Shown: positions 28,901-41,265 of the stretch, in pieces | How the letters are laid out: the number at the start of each line of letters is the position of its first letter | Numbering within the stretch: the stretch's first letter is position 1 | DNA from: Prorocentrum cordatum | Taxonomy: Eukaryota > Sar > Dinophyceae > Prorocentrales > Prorocentraceae | Length of the DNA: 64,000 nt | Reading direction: 5' to 3' | NCBI GenBank assembly: GCA_963575745.1 | Contig: CAUYUJ010016482.1 | Coordinates: 190,015 to 254,014 of the forward strand | Notes under the pieces: generated by a model | What the model was told of the DNA's origin: nothing | What the model saw: the letters and a program-made list of their open reading frames with translations, nothing else | Databases searched by the model: none | Translations under genes and position numbers: made by a program

Positions 28901-29569
28901 GGCGCTCGTACTACTGAGGCTCATTCACACTCCAATTCGTTCGCAGTTAGATTCATGACCAGACCGTCACAACTGAAGCCCGTTGATATTCGAAAGCTCT
29001 TGCACCTAGACATTCACGGCGGACAGGTCCATGCGAACAGATGCACATATGGGGAGCTCCACGCAGTGAATCATTGTTGTAAGGTCGATGTTGTCGAGGG
29101 GTCGCTGCGCGGAATTGCGTTTTCATCTGCTTCGACACAGATAGGGGGCGACGCTGAAGGGGCGAAAGGGCAATATGTTGCAGGAGCGTGTCGACAGTTT
29201 TTGGAGCCGGTTTTCGTCGAGGTGCAGCCGCGCGGCAGGAGTGCGAGGGCGAGCCGGCTGGCAGCGACGGGCTGCTTCCCGCGAGCCTCTTGGGGGGCCT
29301 CACGGGTGCCCTCGGCTGCCTCTCGGGGGCCTCTTGGGGCCTCCCGGGGGCCTCCCCGGGCCAAGAGCTCGAACTGTTCCTTCGGGTCCACCGTCGGGGC
29401 CCCTCTGGGAGCTGCCCTGGGGGGCCTCCAGGGTCCGTCTCGGGCGCCCGCTGGAGCCGTTTTTGGGGACAGCGTGGGCCGTCTTGGATCACGTCGTGAC
29501 AGATCAGGGCGGAAGGTTTTTGGCCAAGTTCGGCCTCGGCGGGCCCTCGCCACTCCCCCCTCGAGCAAC
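28901..29569. other. Spacer, no supportable gene
   Basis: A + frame is open through this stretch (to a stop near 29575) but depends upstream on the minisatellite and shows no domain. Coding cannot be excluded. Confidence 0.4.
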
Positions 29570-30071
29570 AGCTGAACTCGGCCAGGAAGCACTCGGCCAG
29601 GCTGAGCTCGGCCAGCTGAGCTCGGCCAGCTCGGATCCAGCCGGCTGACCTCGGCCAGGCTGAATTCGGCCAAGCCGAATTCGGCCTGGGCCGAGTTCAG
29701 CCTAGTCGAGTTCAGCTGGCCGAGTTCGGCCTGGCCGAGTTTCGCCTGGCCGAGTCCTTCCTTTGTCCTCCCTCCCTCCCTCCCTCCTCCCCTTCCTTCC
29801 CTCTGCTCCGTTCCTCCCTTCCCTCCTCCTCCTCCTCCTCCTCCTCCTCCTCCTCCTCCTCCTCCTCCTCCTCCTCCTCCCCCGCCACTCCTCCTGATCC
29901 TCGTCCTCGTCGTCCTCGCGTTGCGCCGCCTCGGCACCCACCAACGAGCAAGCCCGAAGAGGGGTGAAGCAGGAAATAATGAGGGCTGGCTGGGGAGCGG
30001 GGGGGCAAAGAACTCAAGACGACGAGTTGGCGGAGCAGAACAACGACGAGGACGAGGACGAGGACGAGCGC

Positions 30072-30123
<52 letters not shown>

Positions 30124-30600
30124 GCGTGTGCGTGTGCGTGTGCGTGTGCGTGTGCGTGTGCGTGTGCGTGTGCGTGTGCGTGTGCGTGTGCGTGTGCGTG
30201 CATGCGTGCGTGCGTGCGTGCGTGCGTGTGTGTGTGTGTGTGTGTGTGTGCGCGTGGCAGCAGGGGTACCCTGCATCGAGCGGGAGCCGGAGCGGGAGGG
30301 GCTGAGCGGAGGGCGGGGAGTCGAAGGAGGGAGGGGTATCGGAGTCGGCCGCCGGGGACACCGTCACGGGGAGGCCTGCCACGAGCTGGTGACGACGTTC
30401 TTGGCCTTGGTCCCGGGCGTCAAGCAGGCTTCCTTGGTCTTCTCTGTCTGCTGGTCTGTTTGTCTGCCCGCCTGCCTGCCTTGCTGTCTGCCTGCCTGCC
30501 TGACTGCCTGCCTGCCCGCCTGCCCGCCTGTCTGCCTGTCTGTCTGTCTGTCTGCCTGTTTTTCTTTTCTCTCTCTCTCTCTCTCAGGGTGTGCGGTCGA
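29570..30600. repeat. Cluster of micro- and minisatellites
   Basis: 29570-29755: GAGTTCGGCCTGGCC-like minisatellite. 29825-29882: (TCC)n. 30085-30252: (TG)n and (TGTGCG)n. 30440-30600: TGCC/TGTC tetranucleotides, then (CT)n. Unique pieces between them have no gene. Confidence 0.9.
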
Positions 30601-31689
30601 GTCCGTGCCGATTTCCCCCCTCCCTCTCGTCCCCCTTCCTTCCTTCTTTCCCTCCTTCCTGCACGGGAAGCTGGCTGGTGGATTTTATGTCTGGTTCTTC
30701 GGCTGTGGGTGGGGCTGGGGTTGGGTTGGGGCCCGCTGGCGAGCCTGGGGCGGGTCCCGAGGCCGACCTTTCCCAAGAGCCCGCCAGCTTCCACCAGTAT
30801 GGGGGGTTGCTCGCCTGCACTTTTTTGTGTCGGCACATTCGGCGGGTGAACGGGCTCGGGAGTGAAGGAAGGCTATGGAGGAGGCCGAAGCCGAGGTGTT
30901 TTCGGCCCCCAGAAGAAGGTGGCTAGCTTCTAGTTGCCTCGGTCGCGCTGCGGCAGGTATATTCATCTATGCCCCATTTCCATTTCCATGTCCGTTTCCT
31001 CCCCGTCACCTTCTCATGTCCCTCAGGGACGATGGAAGGCGTCTCTCACCCTCCCATGTCCCTCCTCCCTCCTTTCTCACCCCTTGCTTTCCACGATCCA
31101 CGACCACAGGCGCTCCGCCCTAGAACAGAGGACGCGGAGCACGCTTTTGAATTGTGCGTGCCCCCCCCTATACCTGACTTTTCTCACCCGTTCTCTCCCT
31201 CTCTCTCCTTCTCCCTTTTCCTCCTTGATCCCTTGTTCCCGGTGTCCTCCATCCTTCGACTTAGAACGAAAGTAATCTATATATCTATATATATAGATAC
31301 GATAATTTCAAAGTAGCCGTAACATAGGTTGCGGAAATCGGTGAACAACAACAAATATCCGACACATGTAAGTTTAATGAGTTTAAGCCAGAAGGTGTAA
31401 GCGCTCAAGCGCAAGTGGTGTTTGCGGCGCGCAGCGAGTGCCTTGCCTGTAAAACTAAAGCACGATTGTCATGACAGCCCAGGGCGATCATACGCTCTGC
31501 AGCGGCGCGCGGGATCGACTTCCATGGGTCGGTTTAGGGGTCTCTCGCCGCGGGGGCGCGCCATGAATTGGTGCGGCGCGGGGCCTGGCGTCGCCCGTGC
31601 GCGTCCAACAAATGATTGGTGAAGGGCCCGCCCATCTGCAGTTCTGATCGCAGTTTCTGGCACAATTTTTGTGGGGGGCAGGGAGCGCG
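30601..31689. other. Spacer, no gene seen
   Basis: C/T-rich to about 31250. Then a short ATATCTATATATATAGATA self-complementary AT stretch near 31277, followed by unique sequence. No motif. Confidence 0.5.
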
Positions 31690-32250
31690 TGACAGGGGCG
31701 TGCCGACATGAACCAGGGCCGCCGCGCGAACGGTGCCAGCGGGGTCGGGGCTTTCAGCGGGGCTTCCTGCGGGGCCACGACACGCGTGACAGCTGCGCAA
31801 ATATGCCATGTCCAGCCGCTGCCGCTAGGGCCTTCGGCGGGGTCCCCTGTCGAGCCGCGACCTGCGTGAGGGTGCTGCAGGTGCCGCGCGCGGCCGCCGC
31901 CTCTGGGGCCTCTGGCGGAGGCCATGGGGCCGCGACGCGCGCGAGCGGTGGCCGCCGACGCTGGGACCCTTGGCGGGTATCCTTATTCGGGCCATCGAAC
32001 GCGCGAGGGGTACGCAAGTGCCGCGCGCGGCTGATGCCGCTGGGGCCTTTGATGGCGCCTGGGGCGCGCAAGTGCCGCGGCCTCGACGGAGTCGCCTGTG
32101 GGGCCGCGAAGCGTGCGAGGGGTGTGCAAGTAGGGCGCGCAGCCTCTGCCGCTGCGGCTTCCGGTTGGGCAAATGCTTGAGTGGCCTGCGAGCACCGCGC
32201 GCGGCCACCGCCGTTGGGGGCTTCGGTGCGCCCCCCGTCAGGGGCGTCGG
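31690..32250. repeat. Degenerate GC-rich minisatellite
   Basis: Words such as GCCGCTGGGGCCTTTG, GGGGCCGCGA and GTGCCGCGCGCGGC recur irregularly. Units are too diverged to give a period with confidence. Confidence 0.6.
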
Positions 32251-34679
32251 CTGGAGCCCCATCGGGGCCGCGGCATTTTTCTCGCAGGGTCATTGCCCTT
32301 GAGGCGCCGCCCCATGTCGGCGAAATATTTTTGGGTACGTTGCCGCGCGGGGTGGCGCGGCGCAGACGTCATCTGCTGAGCCGCGCGGCTGCGCCCCTCG
32401 CCTGGCGCTGCGCCCCCGCCCGCCCCCCCGCCCGCTTGGCGCCGGGAGGCGGCTGGGCTCTCATCCCAAGGGTGCGCGGGGCAGCGGGAGGGCGAGGCCC
32501 CATGAGACTGCCGCATTCCGTCGCGGGCCTCCCGGGGGCGTCGCGCCATTTCACCCCGCCCCCGCCGGCTGCCCCGGGGAACAAGTCATTTCGCGTTTAC
32601 TGTTCTTGCATTTTCACCGATCGGGGCGGGCTTTTTTTTTCACGCATTTTTTGTGCATTGCCGCTGGACAAATAGGCGCCCCCCCCAGCCGCGTATGCTT
32701 CTCACATGTCCTGCTGATGTTCGCACGCAAATATGCGAACCATCAACGAAACATATGCGACAATTACGCGCGCGGAGTCTGTGGGTATCTCGCGTAGTTC
32801 GGCCGCTGACTATTCATTTAAGTCAAATGGGCGCGCCAAATTCACCCGTGGATTGCGAATGCGGGGCTCATTATGTTTTTTTTTGTTTTGTGTATTTTTG
32901 TTTCGATCGTGGCACCTCGAACGCACTCCAACAAATCGCGGCCGCGCGGGGGCCGCGCCGATCGAAGCCCCGCGGCGATCGTGCTGGCGTCTGGCGCGGA
33001 GCCTGGGGGATATCCTTCGCCGCCTTGGGTCGCGGTGGCCATCTAGGAACAATTTTGGGACCCCTCGAATTCGCTGCCCGAGGCGCCGGCGCAGTCGGCG
33101 CGGGCTGGGCTGGATACGAGCGACGCCGTGGATTGGGGTCGCCGCGGGGGGTCGCGGCGCAGGCGGCCAGGGGGAACGACGGGGTTAGTTCGAGAGGGCG
33201 GTGGACAAGACGAAGAGCGCGCAAGGGGGAGGGGGGGGGGCGCGATCGGAGGGGAGGGGTGGGTTGGGAGGGAGGGGGGTTGGGGAGAAGGGAGGTCCAC
33301 GTCGTCGGTGGCAGTCTGGGGGGCGTTCTTGCTGGCTTCCTCGCAAGTTGCAGCGGCGGCAGCCGCGGGGGCCGCGGCGGCGTGCTCTTGACGTCATCGG
33401 TGCGCGGGGGGCACGCAGGACGTTTCTGCCATCGGCATTTGGGCGATGATGGTACAGTAGCCATATCAGAGTTTGGATCGCAGAAATGTTGGGTGGCCCG
33501 TGGCCCTTTGCAGTGGCGAGTCGGCCTGTAGCTTCGCGCGGCCCGGGCCCGCCTCCACTGATTTTTCTCCACCTCATTACCCTGTCCCCCTCGTTCCAAA
33601 GGCCCGTTGTCAGCGGCCCCATTGGGGCTGTTCCAGCCGCCGCCCCCATTCAAGTTCTAGTCGCCCCCTTTTCTGTCCTCTGCACCCCCTTTCATTCCAG
33701 TGCTATTCCCCAGGCGATGTTGCACCCCTTTCCCCCTCTCCTTCTCCTCGCGCGCGGCTTCATCGGCCTCGTCGTCGTTTTCCCGGCGCCGTCGTTCTTG
33801 TCAACGGTTGCGCTGCTGCCTCTGCCCCCTCGTCCGCCTTCCGCCGCGTCGCCGCCGCCGCCGCTGCCGTCGCATATGCGGCGTCGGATATATGCAGATT
33901 CGGCGGGGTTGCGTTGTCGACTCGCAGGCGAGGTGTTCGAGTTGTCCGGGGTGGATCGCCCCTGGTCGGGCGCGCGCAGTTGCGTTTCGCGCGCGCCGCG
34001 TGCCACTTCGCCGATCCAGCGAGCGGTCTTTGCACGATTGTGCAACGGGGACATTATCGTTATCTCTCAGCTCATAATTCTCTGACCTTTTTCATGGAAT
34101 TTAATGTTCTCTTGGGTTCCCAGGCTGTCCGTGAGTAGCTGCCTTTTAACCCTCGACTTCTTCCCCTCCCCTTCTCCCTCTTCTTGCGCTCCCACGTCGC
34201 AAGCTTACGTGGTCGCCCATGCCAAATGTTCGTTGTCGAACAGCTTTCGGGAACGATGCCGCGGCTTGTGGGGCTGCCGACGATCTTCTGCCTGTTGCGC
34301 AGCATATGTACGGGGGTCAGCCGACCGACCCCATCTGGCTGAGCACGGTTTGGGAGCCACGCGGGGCCGATCCCTCCCTTTCCGCCCTCCGCTGGCCCAG
34401 ATGTGAGAGCTGCTACGCGGCTGGCCGGGTTTCGCGACGGGGCCGTTGCAGACCCGAGTTGGTGCTGATGTGGGCTGGTGCCTCCCAGGTGATTACGTAG
34501 GATGCAGGTCTTGGGAGGTTAATTTCACCGTCACTGTGCCCCCTTGGGAACTTGTGCAACATGATTTTTCAACATGTGCATCTAACATATATCGTCCGCA
34601 GGAGCAGGATATGGAGGAGGGACGGGGACAAGAAGGAAGAAAATGGCGGACGAGGCAGAGGAATAATTTGCGGGGGACG
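32251..34679. other. Long unique-looking GC-rich stretch, no supportable gene
   Basis: Many overlapping open frames on both strands with Ala/Arg/Pro-rich composition and no recognisable domain. A small hairpin (GTTCGCA, 8-nt loop, TGCGAAC) lies at about 32732. If the window holds an unrecognised host exon, this is a likely place, but nothing in the sequence proves it. Confidence 0.4.
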
Positions 34680-35905
34680 ATGGTTATGATAATGGTGGTG
34701 GTGGTGGTGACGACGACGACAACGACAAAGACGACGTCGCCGACGATGATTATGATGCTGATGCTGATGGCCATGATGCTGCTGCGGATGATGATGACGA
34801 TGCTGTTGATGACGATGGCGATTCGGATACTGGCGGCCATGACCGTTCTGGTATGACAGAGATGAGTCTGAGGCTGATGATCGTGACCATGATGATGGTT
34901 CTGCTGCTGATGATGATGATGATGATGATGCGGGTCCTGACGCGGATGCTGATACGGATGATGTTGATGACGATGATGAGGATGATATATTGTTGATGAT
35001 GATGATGATCATGATGCTGATGATGTTGACATGGTGATGCTCATGATGACGATGGTGATGGTGATGACGCTGATGATGCTGATGATGGCGATTATGATGA
35101 TGGCGGTGATTATGATGATGCTGATGCGGATGCTGATGAAAATGATGAGCATCATTATCATGGTGATGCGACTGCGGTTGCTGCTGCTGCCGATGACGAT
35201 GATGATGATGGGAATTACGTTGTTGATGGTGATGGTGTTTGTGATGGTGATGGTGCTGCCGTTGGTGGGGATGATGATGGTTCTGATTGATGATTGTGAT
35301 GCTGTGAACCTGATGACGATCGTGCGGTTGCTCGTGTTAATGACAGTTCGGACGAGGATGATGACGAGGACGATGCTGATGAGGGTGCGGATGATGATGC
35401 TGGTGGTGCTGAGGATGATGATGATTATGTTCATGGTAATGGTGACGACGACGACGACGCTGACGCCGACGATGACGATGACGATAGTAATTGTGTAGTA
35501 GCTGAGATTCAACAATAACCACAACAACACGAACCACAACCACGACAACAACACCAACAACAACGACAACCACCACCGCCACCACGAGAACAGCAGCCAC
35601 AACAAACAATAACAACATGAACAACAACAGCAATAACAGCAATAACAAAAGCAACAACAGCAAACACGGAAACGACAACAACCGCAACAACAGCAACAAA
35701 AACAATCAGCATCATTATCACCATCACCACCATCACCATCATCATCAGCAGCATCATCATCATCATCATTATCATTACCATCATCATCGTCGTCATCATC
35801 ACAACCATCACGCCAATCATTATAATCATCGTCATCGCCATCGTCATTGTCATTCATCAGCAGCATCTCATCAGTTTCACCATCTGCCTCAGCTTCATCA
35901 TCATT
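34680..35905. repeat. GAT/GAC-rich then AAC/ATC-rich trinucleotide tracts
   Basis: About 830 bp of degenerate GATGAT/GACGAC triplets, switching at about 35510 to CAACAA and then CATCAT triplets. They read as Asp-rich, Met-rich, His-rich and Asn-rich pseudo-ORFs. Confidence 0.95.
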
Positions 35906-36057
35906 GTTGTTGGACCCCCTAGAGGCGCCCTGGCGCTCTCGCCTCGGCGCCGTCTGCATTTCCTTTGAGAATTCGGCTCACGCTCAGGCGATTCGGGGGT
36001 GCGCCGAAATCGGCCCCCCAACAATAACAGCGCTCCCGCTCGATACTTCCTCTTTTT
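35906..36057. repeat. Class-3 left block (GCGCTCTCGCCTCGGCGCC)
   Basis: GGACCCCCTAGAGGCGCCC followed by GCGCTCTCGCCTCGGCGCC. Related blocks lie at 38.96, 49.53 and 57.05 kb, usually just right of a trinucleotide array. Ends in GCTCGATACTTCCTCTTTTT, where cassette M1 begins. Confidence 0.75.
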
Positions 36058-36846
36058 CCCGGAAAGGGCTTAAGCCCAGGGTTCTCTTTTAGTTTGTAAA
36101 CTTAGTCCCCCGGTGCCTGCTTGAAGGAGGCCGGCGAATTTTTTCCCTGATAAATAACGAGGTCGAAGGAGGCCGGCGAATTTTTCCCTGATAAATAACG
36201 AGCCCGAGAATTAAAATTAGAGGATGTCTCGAGCGAAACGCTTGTTTTTGAGGCCGGCGAATTAAAATTTGAGGATGTCTCGAGCGAAACGCTTGTTTTT
36301 GAAATCCCGACCTCACCACACCCCAGCACGCACGACCACGCCCCAGCACAACCACCCCCCAGCACGACCACCCCCCCAGCACGACCACACCCCAGCACGA
36401 CCACCCCCCAGCACGACCACACCCCAGCACGACCACTCCCTAGCACGACCACACCCCAGCACGACCCCACCCCAGCACGACCCCACCCTAGCACGACCAC
36501 ACCCCAGCACGATCACACCCCAGAACGACCACACCCCAGCACGACCCCACCCAAGCACGACCCCACCCCAGCACGACCACTCCCCAGCACGACCACACCG
36601 CCTTGGTTGAGTGGTTGCCTGTCGTCGTGGAATGTTTCGTGGGGTGTCTCGTGGAATGTTTCGCGGGGTGTCTCCTGGAATGTTTCGTGAGGTGTCTCGC
36701 GGAATGTTTCGTGAGGTGTCTCGTGGGATGTTTCGTGAGGTGTCTCGTGGGATGTTTCGTGAGGTGTTGCCCCGTTGGGTATCGTGAAAACGTGCCCATG
36801 CTCCACATGTCTATATCCCTTTCCGGGTTCGTGGGTCCATCATGTT
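36058..36846. mobile_element. Minisatellite-carrying inverted-repeat cassette M1
   Basis: Bounded by CCCGGAAAGGG (36058-36068) and its complement CCCTTTCCGGG (36817-36827), the latter followed by TTCGTGGGTCCATCATGTT. Inside: a conserved left block with GAGCCCAGGG-like and GGCCGGCGAATT words, two GGATGTCTCGAGCGAAACGC motifs, about 17 units of CCCCAGCACGACCACA, about six 24-bp TGTTTCGTGAGGTGTCTCG-type units, then the right block. No ORF of its own. A copy of the site without the insertion lies at about 37231-37290. Confidence 0.8.
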
Positions 36847-38075
36847 CTACTCGGGACCAGGGCTCTTGCTCGCCGCCGAAAGCCGGCTTTCCCACAACAC
36901 TGGCGCTCCCGCTTGGTCCGCACTGCCGCTCTCGCCTCTGCGCAGGCTTTATTTTTTCTGGGGGGGAATTAGGCTCACGCTCCTGCGTTTCGGTTTTGCG
37001 CTGGGACCGGACTCCGACCCCCCAACACCAACCACAACGACAGCAGCAGCAGCAGCAGCAAAATCAACAACACCACCACCAACAACAACAGCAGAAGCAA
37101 CAACAACAATAGCACCACCACCACCACCACCACCAACAAAAGCAGCAGCAACAACAACACCGCCAACAAGAATAACAGCAACAGCAACAGCAGCAGCAGC
37201 AAGAACAATATCATCAGCAACAACAGTCCCGCTCGATACTTCCTCTTTTTCTGCTCGGGAGCGGGGCTCTTGCTTGCCGCCGAAAGCTGGCTTTCGACCA
37301 GCGCCCCTGCCTCGGCTTCGCAGACGTCCTTCTTGCAGACAACGACGCTCCCGTTCGATAATTCCTCCGCCTTTGCCCAAGACTCCCAGGGGCCCCGGGG
37401 CTTCCCTGGCCCCTAAGTGCGCCGTAGTGCCGATCCTCAGAATGCAGCATGCACCGTCGGAGGTCTGCACCGGTGCCTCCCTGGCGCGCCCCGCGCGCCA
37501 GGGGCGGCCCGAGAGCCCGCGGCGGCGACCCCGTCGTCCTCCCCGACGTCTTCCCACCTCCCTCCCTCCTCCTTCTCCTGCTCCCTCCTCTTCTTTCCCC
37601 GAGATTCAGAAGCTCCTCCGATCCAAGCCTTTTCCAAAAGTGCTTTGAGGCCTCCTTCAGGATGGCCCGAAGTCCTCCAGTTCAACTTGAGAGTGTCTCC
37701 CAGGGGCCCTCATGATTATCAAGAGGGTTCTGAAGCTTCTCTGCGAGCCTCCGTGGGCTTCCCGACGGGTTCCAGAGGCTGTCCAAGTCTTCCTGGGGGC
37801 TCTTCCAGAGGTTGTGGGGCCTCTCCACGAGGTTTTGGGCCACCTGGGCGTGGTGATACCTAGAAGCAATGCATGGGCAGGGCGACTGCGAAGGCGATAT
37901 ATGTGCCATTTGTGCTGGAGATGCTGAGGTGCCTCGGAGGGGGTGTTGTCAAAACCTCCTCGGGCGAGAGATCTGGGTAACGGGATACTGGACCCTTGTG
38001 CAAAAAGACATCCCCTGACGGGGGCGCTATCGTGATGGATACATGATGCGTATAGAATCATCGAGCATTCGGGTA
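36847..38075. other. Repeat-derived spacer with (CAA/CAG)n, no gene seen
   Basis: 36847-37030 continues the class-3 block interrupted by M1. 37036-37225 is CAA/CAG/CCA trinucleotide. 37226-37330 repeats the block uninterrupted. 37380-38075 is unique-looking with a GCGCGCCCCGCGCGCC palindrome near 37485. No coding motif. Confidence 0.55.
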
Positions 38076-38180
38076 ACATGATTGCTGTTATTGTTGTTGT
38101 TGTTGTTGTTGTTGCTGCAGTTGCTGTTGTTGATACTGTTGCTGTTGTTGCTGCTGTTGTTGTTGCTGCTGTCTTTTCTA
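38076..38180. repeat. (GTT)n microsatellite
   Basis: TTG/GTT triplets with a few GCT. Confidence 0.95.
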
Positions 38181-38939
38181 AATATTTGTTATTTATGATC
38201 CCCTTCTGGTACCCGTTGTTTTGTCAATTAAAGTGCTTTTCGCGGGGTTCGCCGTCTGTTTCTTACACGGGAGAGTGATGGCGCATTAAGCTGTGTTGTT
38301 GGGCCCCGGTTTGCGACAACAGCGGCTCCCGCCCGATATTTCTTCACAATTTATTCCCGCGCGGGGCGTTTTTACGATTTATACAGAAATCGCGCTTTCG
38401 CGTGGGAGTTCTTCGAATTTTCTCCAACGTCGCGCCCTCGACATTCAGGAGTCACGCTCTCGCTCCGGATTTCCGGACGATTTGTTTTGGGAATCGCGCT
38501 ATCGCTCGAGACTTCCTCGCGCTTCATGCAGGACGCGCGTTTCAACCGCCCGCCTGTTCCACCTGGCTGCCTGGGACCGCCTTCCTGGCCCGCCCTTTAG
38601 GGTCTACCCGCCCGACCTGCCTGTCTGGTTTTGCCATGTGTTTTCTGTTCCTAACCCCCCTCCTGATATTCTCTCGTGCTCCATCCTCCTCCATCCCCTT
38701 TGTCCCTTCCTTCCATCCGTCTTTTCTTCCTTGCTTTAGGGGCTTCATGAAATACGCGTTGCATGTGGCTATACATATATGTATATCCCAAGGGGGTACG
38801 ATCGAAAACGAGGAGGGAAGGTATCCAGGGTTCGGGATATACGTTATGACTGGCACGCGAGCAGATTTGAGCGAACAGTCTTGAAATGATGTTGTTTTTC
38901 TCGCGGTTGAATAATTATTTCTAGACAATCATTCGTGTT
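38181..38939. repeat. Class-3 dispersed unit with (GTT)-type tail
   Basis: Begins with degenerate satellite sequence (GACAACAGCGGCTCCCGCC at about 38325). Ends with the conserved right block GGGGGTACGATCGAAAACGA, TATCCAGGGTTCGGGATATA and GCGAACAGTCTTGAAATGAT, then TGTTG. The same right block occurs near 41070, 44420, 57690 and 59760. Confidence 0.6.
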
Positions 38940-39301
38940 GATCTCCGGAAACGGTTCCGCGCGCTCTCGCCTTGACGCCGGCCATTCTTTTTGTGAGCAC
39001 GAGGCTCCCGCGCGAGCGTTGGCTTGGGTCTAAATGTGGGCCCTTGGAGGCCCAGCTACGAGAACAACGGTTCCCGTTCGATATTTCCTCACAAGTTACC
39101 CCCGACATACCCTGGCCAGAAATGCCCCCGAGTTCAGGAACGGCGCTTTGGCTCGCGATCTCCTCGCAATTCGGTCAAGTTGGCGGAGGCCCAGCCACGA
39201 CGGCAAGGGTTCCTGCTCGATACGTCCTCACGATTTACTCCGAACTCCCCTGGCCAGGAAGGCCCCGAACTCAGGAACGGCGCTCTCCCTCGAGACTTTT
39301 T
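38940..39301. repeat. Class-3 block plus 138-bp satellite, interrupted by M2
   Basis: GCGCGCTCTCGCCTTGACGCC, then two units of the 138-bp satellite also seen at 57145-57690. The second unit breaks off at CTCGAGACTT, where M2 starts. Confidence 0.75.
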
Positions 39302-40894
39302 CCCGGAAAGGGCATGAGCCCAGGGTTCTCTTTTAGTGGGTAAACCTGTCCCCCGGTGCCAACTTGAAGGAGGCCGGCGAATTTTTTCCCTGATAAATAA
39401 CGAGGTCGAAGGAGGCCGGCGAATTAAAATTTGAGGATGTCTCGAGCGAAACGCTTGTTTTTCAGAATTTCTTGAGGATGTCTCGAGCGAAACGCTGGTT
39501 TTGCAGAGTTGAGGATGTCTCGAGCGAAACGCTTGCTCCGCAGAGTTTGCCGAGGATGTCTCGAGCGAAACGCTTGTTTTGCAGAGCCGACCGCGACGCG
39601 GAAAAGCGCCCCGCGCGAAGGAATTTCGATGATGTCTCGACTAATTCGTTTGTTTTTGTACGATTTCCTGGAATTTTGGCAGGATGTCTCGAGCGAAATG
39701 CACGACCCCACCCTAGCACGACCATACCCCAGCACGACCACACCCCAGCACGACCAGACCCCAGCACGACCCCACCCCAGCACGACCCCACCCCAGCACG
39801 ACCATACCCCAGCACGACCACACCCCAGCACGACCCGACCCCAGCACGACCCTACCCCAGCAAGACCACACCCCAGCACGACCACACCCCAGCACGACCT
39901 CACCACAGCACGACCACACCCCAGCACGACCACGCCCCAGCACGACCACGCCCCAGCACGACCACGCCCCAGCACGACCACCCCCCAGCACGACCACACC
40001 CCAGCACGACCACCCCCCAGCACGACCACCCCCCAGCACGACCACACCCCAGCACGACCCGATCGATAAATCACAGGGTGCGGACCACCCCAGCACGACC
40101 ACACCCCAGCACGACCCCACCCCAGCACGACCCCACCCCAGCACGACCACGCCCCAGCACGACCACACCCCAGCACGACCACACCCCAGCACGACCACAC
40201 CCCAGCACGACCCCACCCCAGCACTACCCCACCCTAGCACGACCACACCCCAGCACGACCACACCCCAGCACGACCACACCCCAGCACGACCCCACCCCA
40301 GCACGACCCCACCACAGCACGACCACCCCCCAGCACGACCACACCCCAGCACGACCACACCCCAGCACGACCCCACCCCAGCAAGACCACACCCCAGCAC
40401 GACCACACCCCAGCACGACCTCACCACAGCACGACCCCACCCCAGCACGACCACGCCCCAGCACGACCACGCCCCAGACCACGCCCCAGCACGACCACCC
40501 CCCAGCACGACCACCCCCCTAGCACGACCACCCCCCAGCACGACCACCCCCCAGCACGACCACACCCCAGCACGACCACACCCCAACACGACCATACTCC
40601 AGCACGACCACACCCCAGCACGACCACACCCAGTCGCACCCCCGTGGAATGTTTCGTGGGGTGTCTGGTTGAGTGGTTGCCTGTTCGTGGGGTGTCTCGT
40701 GGAATGTTTCACGGGGTGTCTCGTGGAATGTTTCGTGAGGTGTCTCGTGGGTTGTTTCGTGAGGTGTCTCCTGGGATGTTTCGCGGGGTGTCTCGTGGGA
40801 TGTTTCGTGAGGTGTCGCCCAGTTGGATATCGTGAAAACGTGACCATGCTGCACATGTCTATATCCCTTTCCGGGTTCGTGGGTCCATCATGTT
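39302..40894. mobile_element. Minisatellite-carrying inverted-repeat cassette M2
   Basis: Inverted repeats at 39302-39312 and 40865-40875, and right block ending CATCATGTT at 40894. Core: about six GGATGTCTCGAGCGAAACGC motifs, about 58 units of CCCCAGCACGACCACA (39705-40640) with one insertion of GATCGATAAATCACAGGGTG, and about seven 24-bp units. It splits a 138-bp satellite unit whose remaining part resumes at 40898 (ATTCAGGCAAGTTGGTGG). Confidence 0.82.
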
Positions 40895-41265
40895 TTAATT
40901 CAGGCAAGTTGGTGGAGGCCCAGACGGCGACAAGGGTTCCATTCGATATTTTCCATTGGTGTTCCGAGAGTTCCTGGCCCGAACTCAGGAACGGCGCTCT
41001 GTCTGGAGACTTCCTCGCATTTCAGTCAGTGAGTGGCCTGGCCGACAAGGAAGAGATCCCCCCCGAAAGGGGGTGCAATCGAAGACGAAGTTGGCGGGTA
41101 TCGAGGGTTGAGGTCTACAGAATGCAAGACACGCTCACCTCTTCGCTTCTCACCTCTTCGCTTCTCGCTTCTCGCTAGACCATGAGCTGCTCACCTCTTC
41201 GCTTCTCAAGGCAGGGATGCACCCTGAGCATGTGTGCTGCCTCGTCCGCGAGCTCAGGGGTTTTT
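40895..41265. repeat. Resumed 138-bp satellite and class-3 right block
   Basis: Remainder of the split unit, one more unit, CCCCCCGAAAGGGGGTGCAA and GGGTATCGAGGGTTG. Then CTCACCTCTTCGCTTCT repeats and a short unique piece up to M3. Confidence 0.65.

Noticed and set aside
29071-30276. 401-codon minus-strand frame
   Set aside because: More than half is TG/TGTGCG and TCC microsatellite.
36058-36846. Helitron interpretation of the M cassettes
   Set aside because: No 5' TC / 3' CTRR ends and no hairpin just before the 3' end. Inverted repeats and T-run targets fit a cut-and-paste or unknown class better.
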